Positions 8,510 to 16,223 of a stretch of 64,000 bases of DNA are shown here, in pieces. The position numbers were made by a program, and so were the translations under genes. The notes under the pieces are model-generated. The model did no database searches, was not told the origin of the DNA, and saw only the letters and a program-made list of their open reading frames with translations. This stretch comes from Acidobacteriota bacterium. Its GTDB lineage: Bacteria; Acidobacteriota; Thermoanaerobaculia; Multivoradales; Multivoraceae. Each line of letters opens with the position of its first letter. Position 1 is the first letter of the stretch. The stretch spans positions 131,501-195,500 of the forward strand of contig JAPPCR010000005.1 of the NCBI GenBank assembly GCA_028875725.1, given 5' to 3'.

Positions 8510-8892
8510 CAGGACGACGAGGTCGAACCGGCGCCGGCGTCAAGCGCTCCCCGCGCGGCCGTGGCGACGGCGGCGAACCCTTCGGCATCCCGCACCGCCA
8601 GGTCCGCGAGCATCTTCCGGTTCAGCTCGATACCGGCAAGCTTGAGCCCCGACATCAACCGGCTGTAGGACAGTCCGTTCAGACGCGCGGCGGCGTTGAT
8701 CCGGACGATCCAGAGGCTCCGGAACTGGCGCTTCCGCTGCCGCCGGTCGCGATAGGAGTAGGCGAGCGACCGGTCGACCGCCTGCTTGGCTATCCGGTGG
8801 CCCTTCGACTTGACGCCGTAGTAGCCCTTCGCCTGCTTGAGTATCTTCTTCCGCCGGCGGGCGCGCCGGCTGCCCCGTTTCACTCGTGCCAT
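8509..8892 (-). CDS. rplT: 50S ribosomal protein L20
   Basis: 127-residue L20. The basic N-terminal arm ([20 protein letters not shown]) and the core ([34 protein letters not shown]) are typical. L20 binds 23S rRNA early in assembly and in several bacteria represses its own operon. It is 27 nt downstream of rpmI. The C-terminal tail after AARGALDAG is slightly longer than usual. Confidence 0.97.
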   Translation of the reverse strand: MARVKRGSRRARRRKKILKQAKGYYGVKSKGHRIAKQAVDRSLAYSYRDRRQRKRQFRSLWIVRINAAARLNGLSYSRLMSGLKLAGIELNRKMLADLAVRDAEGFAAVATAARGALDAGAGSTSSS

Positions 8893-8919
8893 CGTCTGTG
8901 CTCCCGCAGCCCCGGCGAA

Positions 8920-9111
8920 CTAGCGGATCATCCCCCTGATCGCCTTGGCGAAGCCGCCGACGACGTCGGTCTGTTTCCGCAGCTTCCGCTTCCGGCCCTG
9001 CGCCTTCTTGGTCTGCATATGGTTCATCATCGAGTGCCTGCGCTTCACCTTGCCCTTGGCGGTGAGCTTGAAGCGCTTGGCCGCTCCACGGTGCGTTTTC
9101 TGCTTGGGCAT
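8920..9111 (-). CDS. rpmI: 50S ribosomal protein L35
   Basis: 63-residue L35 ([20 protein letters not shown], then [12 protein letters not shown]). ATG 9111 is fixed by a perfect AGGAGG 7 nt upstream. rpmI-rplT is the universal order, but infC, which normally separates thrS from rpmI, is missing here. A CTCCT stretch just upstream could pair with AGGAG of the ribosome site. Confidence 0.97.
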   Translation of the reverse strand: MPKQKTHRGAAKRFKLTAKGKVKRRHSMMNHMQTKKAQGRKRKLRKQTDVVGGFAKAIRGMIR

Positions 9112-9211
9112 TCCAGAGCCTCCTGTGGGGCTCGGAGGAGCCGCCGAACGGCGCATGGTAGCAGTTTGAGCCCTGAAACGCAGCGCCGGCGCGACTTCCC
9201 TTCGCGGAGGA

Positions 9212-11146
9212 TTACAGATCGAGCGACTTCGACGCGACACGGTCGGCGACCCGGGCCGCGAGGTCGTCGATCGTGACCGCGCCCTGATCCGCTGAGCCGC
9301 CCTCGGGGGCTTCGCGCAGCCGCAGCGAGACGGTCCCGGCTTCCTGCTCGCGGCCGCCGATGACGAGCATGTAGGGGATCTTCTGGGTCTGGGCGTCGCG
9401 GATCTTGTAGCCGAGCTTCTCGCTGCGTTCGTCGAGTTCGACGCGGACGCCGGCGTCGGACAGCCGGCGGGTGACCTCGCGGCCGTAGTCCATGAAGCGA
9501 TCGGAGACCGGCAGGACGAGCGCCTGCACCGGGGCGAGCCAGACCGGGAAGGCGCCGCCGGTGTGTTCGATCAGGATGCCGAGGAAGCGCTCGACCGAGC
9601 CCAGCATCGCCCGATGCAGCATGACCGGCCGCCGTGTTCCCCCGTCGCTGGCGGTGTACTCGAGGTCCAGCCGCTCGGGCATCTGGTAGTCCAGTTGCAC
9701 GGTCCCCAGTTGCCAGCTCCGGCCGAGCGCGTCGAGGATCTGGAAGTCGATCTTCGGGCCGTAGAAGGCGCCGTCGCCCTCGTTGATCTGAAACTCGAGG
9801 CCGCGGCTCCTGAGCGCCCCCATCAGGGCGTTCTCGGCCCGTTCCCAGAGTTCTTCGCTGCCGATCGCCTTCTCCGGCCGAGTGGAGACCTCGATCTGGA
9901 TGCCCTCGAAGCCGAAGGTGCTGTAGATCTCCAGGATCGTCGACACCGGTAGCAGCACCTCCGCTTCGACCTGGTCGTCGGTGCAGAAGGTGTGGGCGTC
10001 GTCCTGGCAGAACGTACGCACCCTGGTGAGGCCGGTGATCACGCCGGACCGTTCATAGCGATGGAGCCGGCCGAAGTCGGCGTAGCGGATCGGCAAGTCC
10101 CGGTAGGAGCGGAGGTCCGTCCGGTAGATCAGGCAGTGGCTGGGGCAGTTCATCGGCTTTACCGCGTACTGCCGCTCGTCGACCTCGGTGAGGAACATGT
10201 TCTCCCGGTAGTTGTCCCAGTGCCCGGAGCGATGCCAGAGGTCGACGTCGAGAATCTGCGGCGTGCGCACCTCCTGGAAGCCGTCGCGCCGGTTGAGTCC
10301 CTGCACGTAGTCGACCAGCAGGTTGTAGATCACCGTCCCGCGGGGGTGGAAGAAGGGACTGCCAGGCGCGCTCTGGCTGAAGCTGAACAGGTCGAGTTCC
10401 GGGCCCAGGCGGCGGTGGTCGCGGGCCCGGCGGAGTTCCAGGTCGGCGAGGTAGCCGTCGAGCGCTTCCCGGCTCGTGAACGCGGTTCCGTAGATGCGCT
10501 GCAACTGCTCGCCGCTCTCGTCGCCGCGGTGGAACACGCCCGAACTCTCGAGCAGCTTGACCGCGCCGACCTGGTCCACGCGCTGCGCGTGCGGACCGCG
10601 GCAGAGGTCGACGAAGTCGCCATGCCGGAACAGGGTGATCGGCTCGCCCTCCGGGATGTCGTTCAGGCGCTCCAGCTTCAGCTCCTCGCCCATGCCGGCG
10701 AACAGCTCCCGCGCCTCTTCGCGGTCGATCTCGACCCGCTCCACGTCGTGCTTCTCGGCGAGGATCTCCCGCATCTTCGCCTCGATCGTCTCGAGATCCT
10801 CAGGCACGAAGGCCCGCGGGAAGCGGAAGTCGTACTGGTACTTCTCGGAGTGATCCCGCCGGCCGACGTCGATCTGCGTCCCGGGCCAGAGCCTCTGCAC
10901 CGCATCCGCCAGCACATGCTCCGCCGTGTGGCGCAGGAAGATCCCGGCCTCCTCGTCCCTCGACGTGAACAGGCGGAAGGGGCCGGACGCTTCAATCGGC
11001 GTGCGCAGGTCGACGAGGCGGCCGTCGAGTTCGGCGCCCAACGCCGCCTTCGCCAGACCGGGCCCGATCGAGCGCGCCACGTCCAGCGCCGTCGTCCCGG
11101 GCGGGACGCTGCGCACCGATCCGTCAGGCAACGTCAGGTCGAGCAT
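9212..11146 (-). CDS. thrS: Threonine--tRNA ligase
   Basis: 644-residue class II synthetase charging tRNA-Thr. Domains in order: TGS ([17 protein letters not shown]), editing domain with [11 protein letters not shown], catalytic core with NCPSHCLIY and a motif 2 region [15 protein letters not shown], and an anticodon-binding domain ([19 protein letters not shown]). ATG 11146 begins exactly at the TGS domain; an upstream in-frame ATG at 11188 would add an unconserved tail, and neither start has a strong ribosome site. Two tRNA-Val genes lie upstream on the same strand. Confidence 0.95.
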   Translation of the reverse strand: MLDLTLPDGSVRSVPPGTTALDVARSIGPGLAKAALGAELDGRLVDLRTPIEASGPFRLFTSRDEEAGIFLRHTAEHVLADAVQRLWPGTQIDVGRRDHSEKYQYDFRFPRAFVPEDLETIEAKMREILAEKHDVERVEIDREEARELFAGMGEELKLERLNDIPEGEPITLFRHGDFVDLCRGPHAQRVDQVGAVKLLESSGVFHRGDESGEQLQRIYGTAFTSREALDGYLADLELRRARDHRRLGPELDLFSFSQSAPGSPFFHPRGTVIYNLLVDYVQGLNRRDGFQEVRTPQILDVDLWHRSGHWDNYRENMFLTEVDERQYAVKPMNCPSHCLIYRTDLRSYRDLPIRYADFGRLHRYERSGVITGLTRVRTFCQDDAHTFCTDDQVEAEVLLPVSTILEIYSTFGFEGIQIEVSTRPEKAIGSEELWERAENALMGALRSRGLEFQINEGDGAFYGPKIDFQILDALGRSWQLGTVQLDYQMPERLDLEYTASDGGTRRPVMLHRAMLGSVERFLGILIEHTGGAFPVWLAPVQALVLPVSDRFMDYGREVTRRLSDAGVRVELDERSEKLGYKIRDAQTQKIPYMLVIGGREQEAGTVSLRLREAPEGGSADQGAVTIDDLAARVADRVASKSLDL

Positions 11147-11217
11147 CGGTCGAGAACGGTACTGGAAGAGCGGTTTCGTCTGGGACATGGCCGGGCCCGC
11201 GCGGCCCGACACCGCGA

Positions 11218-11294
11218 TGGTAGGCGCTAGCGGACTCGAACCGCTGACCTCTACCGTGTGAAGGTAGCGCTCTAACCAACTGAGCTAAGCGCCT
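11218..11294 (-). tRNA. tRNA-Val (CAC)
   Basis: Cloverleaf with acceptor AGGCGCT/AGCGCCT, D arm GCTCAGTTGGTTAGAGC, anticodon stem CTACC/GGTAG around loop TTCACAC (anticodon CAC), T arm with GGTTCGAGTC, discriminator A and encoded CCA. It is second in a two-tRNA-Val unit upstream of thrS. Confidence 0.96.
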
Positions 11295-11319
11295 GAGTCA
11301 CAGACCGAACTGCGGACCC

Positions 11320-11396
11320 TGGTAGGCCCGAGCGGACTCGAACCGCTGACCTCTACGATGTCAACGTAGCGCTCTAACCAACTGAGCTACGGGCCT
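11320..11396 (-). tRNA. tRNA-Val (GAC)
   Basis: Cloverleaf with acceptor AGGCCCG/CGGGCCT, anticodon stem CTACG/CGTAG around loop TTGACAT (anticodon GAC), T arm GGTTCGAGTC, discriminator A and encoded CCA. Its D and T arms are nearly identical to those of the neighbouring tRNA-Val(CAC), so the pair probably arose by tandem duplication. Confidence 0.96.
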
Positions 11397-11444
11397 GTCT
11401 CTCGAGACCGAGAATGCCGGCAAGGCCAGCCGCGAGAAGGCGCA

Positions 11445-11474
11445 ACGGTACAAAGGGGAGACTCGCCCTGTCAA
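11445..11474 (-). promoter_or_regulatory. Sigma-70-type promoter of the tRNA-Val unit
   Basis: TTGACA at 11474-11469 and TACCGT at 11450-11445, separated by 18 nt, pointing at tRNA-Val(GAC), whose 5' end lies about 49 nt beyond the -10. This is the best housekeeping-type promoter in the window. Confidence 0.7.
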
Positions 11475-11537
11475 CGCGAGGCGCGCGAGCGTGAACCGCG
11501 CCGGCACGGCGCAACTGCGGGAAGACGGCGCAACCGG

Positions 11538-12806
11538 ATGCTGTTGCAGAATCGTGTCGTGACCGACGCAGTGCACATGGCCGAGCTGATCGAGCAGGCG
11601 CGGCGGCGCATCGCCGGCGCAGTCTACGAGAGTCCCTGCGCCCGCTCGGAGTACTTCTCCCGCCTCTGCGGCATCGGCGCCTACTTCAAGCTCGAGAACC
11701 TTCAGATGACCGGCTCCTTCAAGGAGCGCGGGGCGCTCAACCGCATCCTCACCCTCTCGGAGGAGGAGCGGAACCGCGGCCTGATCACCGCCTCCGCCGG
11801 CAACCACGGCCAGGCCGTGGCCTACCACGCGCACCGCCTCGGGCTCGAGGCGACCGTCGTCATGCCGCTGCCCACGCCGCTCATCAAGGTCGCCAACACG
11901 CGGAACTTCGGCGCCGATGTCCGGCTCGCCGGCGAGACCTTCGACGACGCGACCGCCCACGCCCGGGAGCTCGAAGCCGAGCACGGCAAGACCTACGTCC
12001 ATCCGTTCGACGACCCCCAGATCGTTGCCGGCCAGGGCACGATCGGTTTCGAGCTGATGACCCAGGAGCCCGACCTCGAAGTCGTGGTCGTGCCGATCGG
12101 CGGCGGCGGGGTGATCGCGGGGATCGCCGCCGCCTACAAGGCGCACCGGCCGCAGACCCGGATCGTCGGCGTGCAGACGGAGGCCGTCCCGTCCATGCGG
12201 GCGAGCCTCGCCGCCGGCCACCCCGTGACGGTGGAGCGCCGCCACACGATCGCCGAAGGCATCGCGGTCAAGCGACCCGGCGAGTTGACGATGGGGCTGG
12301 TGAGGGAACTGGTCGACGACATCGTGACCGTGGACGAGGAGGAGATCGCGAACGCCGTCCTCCTCCTGCTCGAACGGGAGAAGGCGGTTGTCGAGGGCGC
12401 CGGAGCCTCGGTGCTGGCCGCGGTCGTCAACGGCCACGTACCCCAAGCGAAGGGCCGCCGGACCGCGATGGTCCTGACCGGCGGCAACATCGACGTCACC
12501 CTGCTCAGCCGCATCATCGACCGCGGCCTGACGAAGGACGGCCGCCTGGTCAGGCTCGACGTCTGCGTCAAGGACCGTCCGGGCGCCCTCGCCGCGCTGC
12601 TCAACCTGGTCGGCGAAGCGGGCGCCAACGTCCTGGAGACCCATCACGAGCGCGCCTTCACCGCCCTCGGGCTGAACGAGGTGCACATCGAGTTGCGGCT
12701 CGAAACCCGCGGCCTCGAGCACGTGGAGGAGCTGATCGAGACGATTATCGGCGCCGGCGTCCACGTCCGGCGCCAGACCGAGCCCGAGCCCTGGCACGAA
12801 CACTAG
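11538..12806 (+). CDS. ilvA: Threonine ammonia-lyase (threonine dehydratase) with ACT domain
   Basis: 422-residue PLP enzyme deaminating threonine to 2-oxobutanoate, the first step toward isoleucine. The PLP lysine is in NLQMTGSFKERGALNR, the SAGNHGQAVAY loop follows, and the phosphate-binding loop is PIGGGGVIAG. The last ~80 residues (VRLDVCVKDRPGALAALLNLV) form an ACT domain, which suggests allosteric control. ATG 11538 is the most upstream start; GTG 11559 or ATG 11577 are possible. Only the dehydratase activity, not biosynthetic versus catabolic use, is supported. Confidence 0.9.
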   Translation: MLLQNRVVTDAVHMAELIEQARRRIAGAVYESPCARSEYFSRLCGIGAYFKLENLQMTGSFKERGALNRILTLSEEERNRGLITASAGNHGQAVAYHAHRLGLEATVVMPLPTPLIKVANTRNFGADVRLAGETFDDATAHARELEAEHGKTYVHPFDDPQIVAGQGTIGFELMTQEPDLEVVVVPIGGGGVIAGIAAAYKAHRPQTRIVGVQTEAVPSMRASLAAGHPVTVERRHTIAEGIAVKRPGELTMGLVRELVDDIVTVDEEEIANAVLLLLEREKAVVEGAGASVLAAVVNGHVPQAKGRRTAMVLTGGNIDVTLLSRIIDRGLTKDGRLVRLDVCVKDRPGALAALLNLVGEAGANVLETHHERAFTALGLNEVHIELRLETRGLEHVEELIETIIGAGVHVRRQTEPEPWHEH

Positions 12807-12823
12807 AACCCGCCCTTCCCTGC

Positions 12824-12829
12824 TACGCT
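12824..12829 (+). promoter_or_regulatory. -10 element before the small upstream ORF of corC
   Basis: TACGCT ends 8 nt before GTG 12838, matching the leaderless pattern elsewhere in the window. This is why transcription and translation probably start at the small ORF rather than at the CorC gene. Confidence 0.5.
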
Positions 12830-12837
12830 AAGCCGGC

Positions 12838-12972
12838 GTGAACGACGAAGCTCCGGATCCTTCGCCATCCGACTCCAGTCTGGACGACCCCGACCCGGAC
12901 CCCGACCAGCGCGCCTGTGACCGCGGGTCCCGTCTCCCGCTGACGACGACGCCTCTCCCGGCCCGCAAGTGA
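12838..12972 (+). CDS. 44-residue Asp/Pro-rich upstream ORF coupled to corC
   Basis: Reads MNDEAPDPSPSD then LDDPDPDPDQ and ends ...PLPARK. Its TGA overlaps the GTG start of the CorC-type gene (GTGA, 12969-12972), exactly like bona fide gene junctions in this window, and a TACGCT -10 sits 8 nt before its GTG. It has no domain I recognise. It could be a small protein, a leader peptide coupling translation of corC, or the N-terminus of CorC separated by a one-base sequencing error. Confidence 0.45.
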   Translation: MNDEAPDPSPSDSSLDDPDPDPDQRACDRGSRLPLTTTPLPARK

Positions 12973-14318
12973 TCCCGCCGGTCGTCGCGGCCACCGGGCC
13001 GCCCGTGAATCTCGACCTGCCGCTGGGCTGGAGCCTGGCCCTGGCCCTGTTCCTGGTCGGCCTGAACGGCTTCTTTGTCGCCGCGGAGTTCGCCCTGGTC
13101 AAGGTCCGGCCGACCCAGGTGGCGCCCCACCAGGACACGCTGCGGGGCCGTCTGGCGCAGCGCATGATCGATCAGCTCGACGCCTACCTGTCGGCGACTC
13201 AGCTCGGCATCACCCTCGCCAGCATCGGCCTTGGCATCGTCGGCGAACCCGCGGTCAACCGCCTGCTGCAGCCGCTCTTCGACCTGGTGCCCAGCCTGCC
13301 GGCCGAGGCCGCCCACTCGATCAGCCTGATGGTCTCCTTCGCGATCATCAGCATGTTCCACATCGTGCTCGGCGAACTGGCGCCCAAGTCGCTCGCCATC
13401 CGCCGGCCCGAACCGACCAGCCTGTGGGTGGCGGCGCCGCTGTGGTTCTTCTACCAGGTGACCTACCCCGGCATCTGGGTCCTGAACCAGATGGCGAACG
13501 CCTTCCTGCGCCTGTTCGGCATCGAGCCGCTCCGGCACGGCGAACTCGCCCACAGCGAGGAGGAGATCCGGAGTCTCCTCGCCTCCGAGCAGGAGACGGA
13601 ACTCTCCGAGCCCAAGCGGGAGCTGCTCGACAACGTGTTCGAGCTCTCCGACCGCAACGCCCGCCAGGTGATGGTTCCCCGCACCGAGGTCGTCTACCTC
13701 GACGCCGCGGCCCCGCTGGACGCCAACCTCGACCGCGCACGCCGGAGCGGCCACACCCGCTTCCCGCTCTGCGAGGGCGATCTGGACCAGCTCGTCGGCC
13801 TGGTCCACATCAAGGACCTCTTCATCGCCGAGGAACCGCCGGAGTCGCTCCGCGACATCGCCCGCGAGACGTTCGCGGTACCCGAGACCCTGCCGCTCGA
13901 TCAGTTGATGGCCCGCATGCGCCGCGAGCAGATCCACATGGCCGCGGTGGTCGACGAGTTCGGCGGCGTGGCCGGCATCGTGACCCTCGAGAACGTGCTG
14001 GAGGAGATCGTCGGCGAGATCCAGGACGAGTTCGATGCCGAGGCGCCGGAGTTCGTCCGCCTCGACGACGGCGGCTACAAGGTCCTCGGCGGCATGCTGC
14101 TCGACGACCTCGAGGACGAACTCGGCATGGACATCTCCGATGAGCGGGAGGAAGACACGGTCGCCGGCATCGCCCTGTCCGAACTCGGCCGGACCGCCGA
14201 GAGCGGGGACACCGTCGAGGTCGGCCGGCTGCGGCTGGAGGTGGTGGAGGTCGAGGGGAACCGGATCGTGTCTCTGCGGCTGTGGGTGCTGCCCGAGCCG
14301 GAGGAGGAGGAGGACTAA
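12969..14318 (+). CDS. CNNM/CorC-family membrane protein (DUF21, CBS pair, CorC_HlyC)
   Basis: 449-residue integral membrane protein. DUF21 transmembrane domain spans about residues 18-200 (SLALALFLVGLNGFFVAAEFALV), a CBS pair about 215-335 (VMVPRTEVVYLDA, DEFGGVAGIVTLENVLEEIVGEI) and a CorC_HlyC C-terminal domain. Relatives (CorC/YtfL, CNNM, MpfA) are linked to Mg2+ efflux; the label haemolysin is historical. Start is GTG 12969 overlapping the small upstream ORF. It converges on proS across hairpins. Confidence 0.9.
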   Translation: MIPPVVAATGPPVNLDLPLGWSLALALFLVGLNGFFVAAEFALVKVRPTQVAPHQDTLRGRLAQRMIDQLDAYLSATQLGITLASIGLGIVGEPAVNRLLQPLFDLVPSLPAEAAHSISLMVSFAIISMFHIVLGELAPKSLAIRRPEPTSLWVAAPLWFFYQVTYPGIWVLNQMANAFLRLFGIEPLRHGELAHSEEEIRSLLASEQETELSEPKRELLDNVFELSDRNARQVMVPRTEVVYLDAAAPLDANLDRARRSGHTRFPLCEGDLDQLVGLVHIKDLFIAEEPPESLRDIARETFAVPETLPLDQLMARMRREQIHMAAVVDEFGGVAGIVTLENVLEEIVGEIQDEFDAEAPEFVRLDDGGYKVLGGMLLDDLEDELGMDISDEREEDTVAGIALSELGRTAESGDTVEVGRLRLEVVEVEGNRIVSLRLWVLPEPEEEED

Positions 14319-14321
14319 GGT

Positions 14322-14364
14322 CGCCGCTTCGCGGCGCGCTTCCCGGCCGCCTTCGGGCGGTCGG
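14322..14364. terminator. Paired TTCG hairpins between convergent corC and proS
   Basis: Two hairpins fill the 49-nt gap: CGCCG-CTTCG-CGGCG at 14322-14336, and a 9-bp stem with one G-U pair at 14343-14364 (CCGGCCGCC, loop TTCG, GGCGGTCGG). There is no T tract, so this is a likely bidirectional termination or 3'-end barrier, not a classic intrinsic terminator. Confidence 0.5.
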
Positions 14365-14367
14365 ATG

Positions 14368-16116
14368 TCAGACCCGCGCACCCATCAGCCGGCCGAGAAC
14401 GGCCTTCGACACCTCAACGAGCGGCACCACCTCGCGCTCGCCGTCCAGCCGGTTCGATACCTCCGCGCCGCCGGCCCGAAGCGAGCGGGCACCGACCACC
14501 ACCCGCACCGGGAAACCGACCAGGTCCGCGTCCTTGAACTTGACGCCCGGCCGCTCAGGGCGGTCGTCGTAGAGGACATCGAAGCCGCCCGGGGCGAGCG
14601 CCGCCTCGAGTTCCTCGTAGAGACCGTCCGCCGCGGAGCTCACGGCCTCGTCGCCCGGGTCGAGCGAGCTGAGGACGACCGTGAAGGGCGCAAGCGGCGC
14701 GGACCAGACGATGCCGTCGTCGTCGTGCCCCTGCTCGATCGCCGCCGCCGCCGTGCGGCCGACACCGAGGCCGTAGCAGCCCATCTCCGCCGGACGGAGT
14801 TTCCCCCGCTCGTCGCTGAAGGTGCAGTTCATCTTCTCGGAGTAGGCGGTGCCCAGCTTGAAGATGTGGCCGACCTCGATGCCCCGCGAGATGCGGAGTA
14901 CGCCGGCGCCGCAGCGCGGGCAGGGGTCGGCGGCCTCGGCGGTCATCACGTCGACCCACTCGAGCGGACGCGCGCTCGCCACGTCCCGGTCCCAGCGCAC
15001 GGAAACGAGGTGCTCGTCGCCGGCGTTGGCGCCGCAGACGAAACCGGCGAGCGGACGCGCCGACTCGTCGACCACCAGGCGCACCTCGGGCGAAAGGCCG
15101 ACCGGACCCGAGAAGCCCAGCGGACCGCCCGTCGCCTCCGCCACCCGCTCGGCCGAAGCGAGCCGCAGCCCGAGGCCGCCCAGCACGTTCAACAGCTTGA
15201 CCTCGTTCACGTCGCGGTCCCCGCGGATCGCGACCGCCGCCAGCCCATCGTCCGTCTCGTAGATCAGCGTCTTGACCACGAGGGCCCTGTCGACCTCGAG
15301 CATCCCGGCGACCTCGGCCACCGTCGTCGCTCCAGGGGTCGAAACCCGGCGGGCCTCGCCGTTGCCGCTGCGAGCGCCCTGCTCCGGGGGCGGCAGCGCG
15401 CCGATCTCCGCCCGCTCGACGTTCGCGCCGTAGCCGCAGGCCGCGCAGCTCGCCACCGCGCTCTCGCCGGTGTCGGCGAGCACCATGAACTCGTGCGACG
15501 AAGAACCGCCGATCGTGCCCTGGTCCGCCTCCACCACGGAGTACTCGAGCCCGCAGGCCTCGAAGATGCGCGAGTAGGCCGCGTACATGGCCTGGTAGCT
15601 CCGGTCGAGCCCCTCCTCCGTGGCGTCGAAGGAGTAGGCGTCCTTCATGATGAACTCCCGGCCGCGCATGAGCCCGAACCGGGGGCGGATCTCGTCCCGG
15701 AACTTGGTCTGGATCTGGAACAGGTTGAGTGGCATCTGCCGGTAGCTCTTCACGTCGCGCCGGACGAGGTCGGTGATGACCTCCTCGTGGGTCGGACCGA
15801 AACAGAACCGCCGGCCGTGACGGTCCTCCATCCGCAGCAGCTCGGGGCCGTACTTGAACCAGCGCTCCGACTCCTCCCAGAGCTCGGCGGGCTGGATCGC
15901 CGGCATCGAGAGCTCGACCGCTCCCGCCCGCTCCATCTCGCGGCGGACGATCGCCATCAGCTTGCGCGCGGTCCTCCAGCCGGCCGGCTGCATCGTGTAG
16001 ATCCCCGCAGCGAGCCGCCGCACCAGTCCGGCGCGCGCCATCAACTGGTGACTGATCACCTCGGCGTCCCGGGGCGCCTCGCGGGCGGTCATCAGGTAGT
16101 AGTTGCTCCAGCGCAT
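14368..16116 (-). CDS. proS: Proline--tRNA ligase (bacterial type)
   Basis: 582-residue class II synthetase with the bacterial editing insertion. Motifs include RRLAAGIYTMQPAGWR, motif 2 with FRDEIRPRFGLMRGREFIMKDAYSF, the insertion domain with VKTLIYETDDG, and GCYGLGVGRTAAAAIEQ (motif 3). ATG 16116 gives MRWSNYYLMTAREAP, the family start. The upstream frame is open for 30 codons, but this is a tandem duplication of the start region, so the extension is rejected. The gene converges on corC. Confidence 0.94.
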   Translation of the reverse strand: MRWSNYYLMTAREAPRDAEVISHQLMARAGLVRRLAAGIYTMQPAGWRTARKLMAIVRREMERAGAVELSMPAIQPAELWEESERWFKYGPELLRMEDRHGRRFCFGPTHEEVITDLVRRDVKSYRQMPLNLFQIQTKFRDEIRPRFGLMRGREFIMKDAYSFDATEEGLDRSYQAMYAAYSRIFEACGLEYSVVEADQGTIGGSSSHEFMVLADTGESAVASCAACGYGANVERAEIGALPPPEQGARSGNGEARRVSTPGATTVAEVAGMLEVDRALVVKTLIYETDDGLAAVAIRGDRDVNEVKLLNVLGGLGLRLASAERVAEATGGPLGFSGPVGLSPEVRLVVDESARPLAGFVCGANAGDEHLVSVRWDRDVASARPLEWVDVMTAEAADPCPRCGAGVLRISRGIEVGHIFKLGTAYSEKMNCTFSDERGKLRPAEMGCYGLGVGRTAAAAIEQGHDDDGIVWSAPLAPFTVVLSSLDPGDEAVSSAADGLYEELEAALAPGGFDVLYDDRPERPGVKFKDADLVGFPVRVVVGARSLRAGGAEVSNRLDGEREVVPLVEVSKAVLGRLMGARV

Positions 16117-16186
16117 CGCCAGTTGCTCAAGCGCATCGTTGCTCTCCGGCGCATCGTCAGTCGCTCCGGCGCATCGTTGCTCTCCG
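16101..16186 (-). repeat. Four imperfect tandem copies of the proS start region
   Basis: On the minus strand the sequence CGATGCGC(C/T)(G/T)GAG recurs with ATGs at 16174, 16154, 16136 and 16116. The spacing is 20, 18 and 20 nt. Only the last ATG is the proS start; the others are out of frame with it. The unit includes the first codons of proS. Confidence 0.75.
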
Positions 16187-16207
16187 GGCGCGGAGACTAC
16201 TAACAAG

Positions 16208-16213
16208 TAGGCT
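16208..16213 (+). promoter_or_regulatory. -10 element of the TPR gene
   Basis: TAGGCT ends 10 nt before ATG 16224, with no ribosome site between. It matches the leaderless pattern. Confidence 0.4.
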
Positions 16214-16223
16214 CACCGCCGCG

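Noticed and set aside
11361..12803. Long minus-strand open frame (480 codons) across the ilvA region
   Set aside because: It is the antisense of ilvA, lacks domains and is rich in His/Asp/Arg strings expected from GC-rich reverse frames.
12828..14381. Minus-strand 517-codon open frame across corC
   Set aside because: Shadow frame; the plus strand encodes a clear DUF21-CBS-CorC protein.
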